A stretch of DNA of 64,000 bases, taken from JANQMX01 sp965247175 (lineage in GTDB: Bacteria > Pseudomonadota > Alphaproteobacteria > Kiloniellales > DSM-21159). The stretch covers positions 2,046,001 through 2,110,000 of the forward strand of contig OZ252006.1 of NCBI GenBank assembly GCA_965247175.1, written 5' to 3'. A program made the translations under genes and the position numbers. Under the pieces are notes generated by a model. The model did not search any database and was not told where the DNA came from. It saw nothing but the letters and a program-made list of their open reading frames with translations. Positions 61,184 to 64,000 of the stretch are shown here, in pieces; within the stretch, counting starts at the first letter, position 1; each line of letters begins with the position of its first letter.

Positions 61184-61211
61184 TCGCCGTAAAGAACCGT
61201 GGGAGACGGAC

Positions 61212-62843
<1,632 letters not shown>

Positions 62844-62863
62844 TTTCGGATGTCCTTAAAAGT

Positions 62864-63181
62864 TTAAGCAGCTTTCTTGCGGGCAGCGGACTTGCCTTCG
62901 ATCACGCCCATGACGTCGGACTCTTTCATGATCAGAAGGTCTTCGCCGTCGATGCGGACTTCCGTGCCGGACCACTTGCCGAACAGGACGGTGTCGCCGG
63001 CCTGCACGTCGAGCGGAACCACTTCGCCCTTCTCGTTGCGGCCGCCGGGGCCAACGGCCACGACTTGACCCTGCATCGGCTTTTCCTTGGCGCTGTCGGG
63101 GATGATGATGCCGCCAGCAGTCTTTTCGTCCTCTTCCAAGCGACGGATGACCACACGGTCATGCAAGGGACGGAATTTCAT
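62864..63181 (-). CDS. groES: Co-chaperonin GroES
   Basis: 105 residues from ATG 63181 (MKFRPLHDRVVIRRLEEDEK), which has a strong GGGAGGAG ribosome site; an upstream in-frame start at 63229 is not used. The mobile loop is KTAGGIIIPDSAKEKP, followed by GQVVAVGPGGRN and VLFGKWSGTEV. It is the heptameric lid of GroEL. The CIRCE element lies 47 bp upstream. Confidence 0.97.
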   Translation of the reverse strand: MKFRPLHDRVVIRRLEEDEKTAGGIIIPDSAKEKPMQGQVVAVGPGGRNEKGEVVPLDVQAGDTVLFGKWSGTEVRIDGEDLLIMKESDVMGVIEGKSAARKKAA

Positions 63182-63227
63182 GTTTGCTCCTCCCAGGAGT
63201 TGAACAGAACTAGATCTTAAGGATGTC

Positions 63228-63254
63228 ATGGCACTCCTCGAATGAGAGTGCTAA
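63228..63254. promoter_or_regulatory. CIRCE operator of groESL (HrcA site)
   Basis: On the minus strand the arms read TTAGCACTC and GAGTGCCAT separated by 9 nt, against the consensus TTAGCACTC-N9-GAGTGCTAA. One arm is perfect and the other differs at two or three terminal positions. It is located between the promoter and groES, the usual position for HrcA repression of heat-shock genes. Confidence 0.92.
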
Positions 63255-63263
63255 CACGCCGCG

Positions 63264-63293
63264 TATATCGGCGATCGGATGGGCCGATTCAAG
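63264..63293 (-). promoter_or_regulatory. groESL promoter candidate
   Basis: On the minus strand, TTGAAT (63287-63292) and GATATA (63264-63269) are separated by 17 bp, a plausible sigma-70 pair; the CTTGAA reading also resembles a heat-shock sigma factor -35. Start of transcription would fall just before the CIRCE element. Seen by eye. Confidence 0.5.
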
Positions 63294-63489
63294 ACCCTCC
63301 GAGCGAATTTTTCGGGCTGCGATTCCAAGGATTTGGAAGGATGCGCTAAGGCGTTGCACCCCGCGCGAGGGGTCGGCGGCAATAGCCGCAAATGCCATCG
63401 ATCCCTAACAGATTGTAAAGGGCGACGGTCCTAAACTGACGTGCTTTCGCATCGGTCTCTTTGGCCGAACGATATGGAGCCTGCACGTC

Positions 63490-64000
63490 AATGCCTGCTC
63501 AGACCAACCTCAGCCTCATGTCGACCATGAAGCGCTTGCGCCGCAATCGCAAGGGCTCGTCGGCGGTCGAGTTCGCCGTCTCCGCTCCGGTGGTGATCGT
63601 TGCGCTGATGGGCATCGTGGAGTTTTCCATGATCCTCTTCGTCAACAGCCTGCTCGAAGGTGGTCTGCGGGAAGCATCGCGCTTCGGTCTGACTGGCTTT
63701 CAGCCGAACGGACTGACGCGCGAGGAGCGCATTCTGCAGATCGTCGAAGACCACACCCATGGGCTGGTCGACGATACGGACGCCAATCTCAGCACCCTGG
63801 TTTATCCTAGCTTCGACTCCATCGGCGAACCGGAGCCCTTCACCGACGACAACGGCAACGGGAAGTTCGATGAAGGCGAGTCCTACATGGACGTCAACGG
63901 CAACAACCAATGGGACCCCGATATGGGTGCTGCCGGCCTTGGCGGTCCTGAGGATATCGTTCTCTACACAATCGAGTACGACTGGCCGCTGCTCACCGGC
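63490..64000 (+). CDS. TadE-like pilus assembly protein, partial (cut by right edge)
   Basis: At least 170 residues, continuing past the window. Residues about 21-55 show the TadE/TadG pseudopilin N-terminus: basic start, KGSSAVEFAVSAPVVIVALMGIVEFSMIL hydrophobic helix region with Glu27. The exported part contains tandem acidic loops DDNGNGKFDEGE and DVNGNNQWDPD, which resemble calcium-binding EF-hand or dockerin-like loops. It belongs to Flp/Tad pilus-type surface systems. Other tad genes would be expected downstream. Confidence 0.82.

Overview
This 64 kb window is GC-rich, densely coding chromosomal DNA of an alphaproteobacterium, probably a Rhodospirillales-type lineage. The markers are ChpT beside a DUF3553 gene, an LdtR-type MarR regulator, UbiK, an ArsR-methyltransferase fusion of the SahR type, a CIRCE-controlled groESL operon and an intergenic repeat of the alphaproteobacterial type. 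The lineage is inferred from gene families; there is no rRNA here. I saw no tRNA, IS element, prophage or CRISPR array.

Layout. 0-10.6 kb is mostly housekeeping: proC (cut by the left edge), a YbjN protein, ubiK, an lgt-midA-pgeF-M24 run, a lipoprotein, prs, rplY, pth and ychF. 10.6-12.2 kb holds a repeat-like element and an AT-rich pentapeptide-repeat membrane protein that looks acquired. 12.3-18.1 kb holds methionine salvage (mtnA-mtnP), an AmmeMemoRadiSam locus (fused Memo-AMMECR1 gene plus radical SAM gene) and a 3-hydroxyacyl-CoA dehydrogenase. 18.1-20.6 kb is a long regulatory gap with several perfect inverted repeats, followed by a HyuA-type hydantoinase/oxoprolinase.

20.6-31.4 kb is the most distinctive block: a corrinoid- and folate-dependent one-carbon cluster on the minus strand. 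It contains an MttB-superfamily methyltransferase without pyrrolysine, a corrinoid protein, a DUF1638 protein, a 'virulence factor' family protein, a SahR-like regulator, metF, a degenerate homocysteine-methyltransferase-like protein, a methyl-THF:corrinoid methyltransferase, a RACo-type reactivator and a DMT transporter. It can be read as demethylation of a quaternary amine into the folate pool, or as a split methionine synthase; the parts fit both.

31.5-42.2 kb carries a soluble histidine kinase, a DMT transporter, ldtR, a dienoyl-CoA-reductase-like SDR, an acyl-CoA synthetase, a pyrroline-5-carboxylate-reductase-like gene overlapping a 592-residue B12-binding fusion protein of unknown reaction, a DD-carboxypeptidase, chpT and DUF3553.

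42.2-57.4 kb has two formate dehydrogenase systems facing each other. On the plus strand is a cytoplasmic NAD-linked enzyme (fused NuoE/NuoF-type subunit plus NuoG/FdhF-type subunit), followed by an exported ankyrin protein. On the minus strand is a Tat-exported FdhABC system with a TorD chaperone, DUF3305/DUF3306 proteins, a small Tat protein, a lipoprotein, a WD40-cytochrome c fusion and a 40-residue membrane peptide. mobA at 60.4 kb could supply cofactor to both. Together the one-carbon cluster and the two formate dehydrogenases suggest a lifestyle that oxidises methyl groups to formate and CO2 (inference).

57.6-64 kb holds a DUF1523 membrane protein, a patatin-like lipase next to 3-hydroxybutyrate dehydrogenase, mobA, groESL with promoter, CIRCE and terminator, and a TadE-like pseudopilin gene cut by the right edge.
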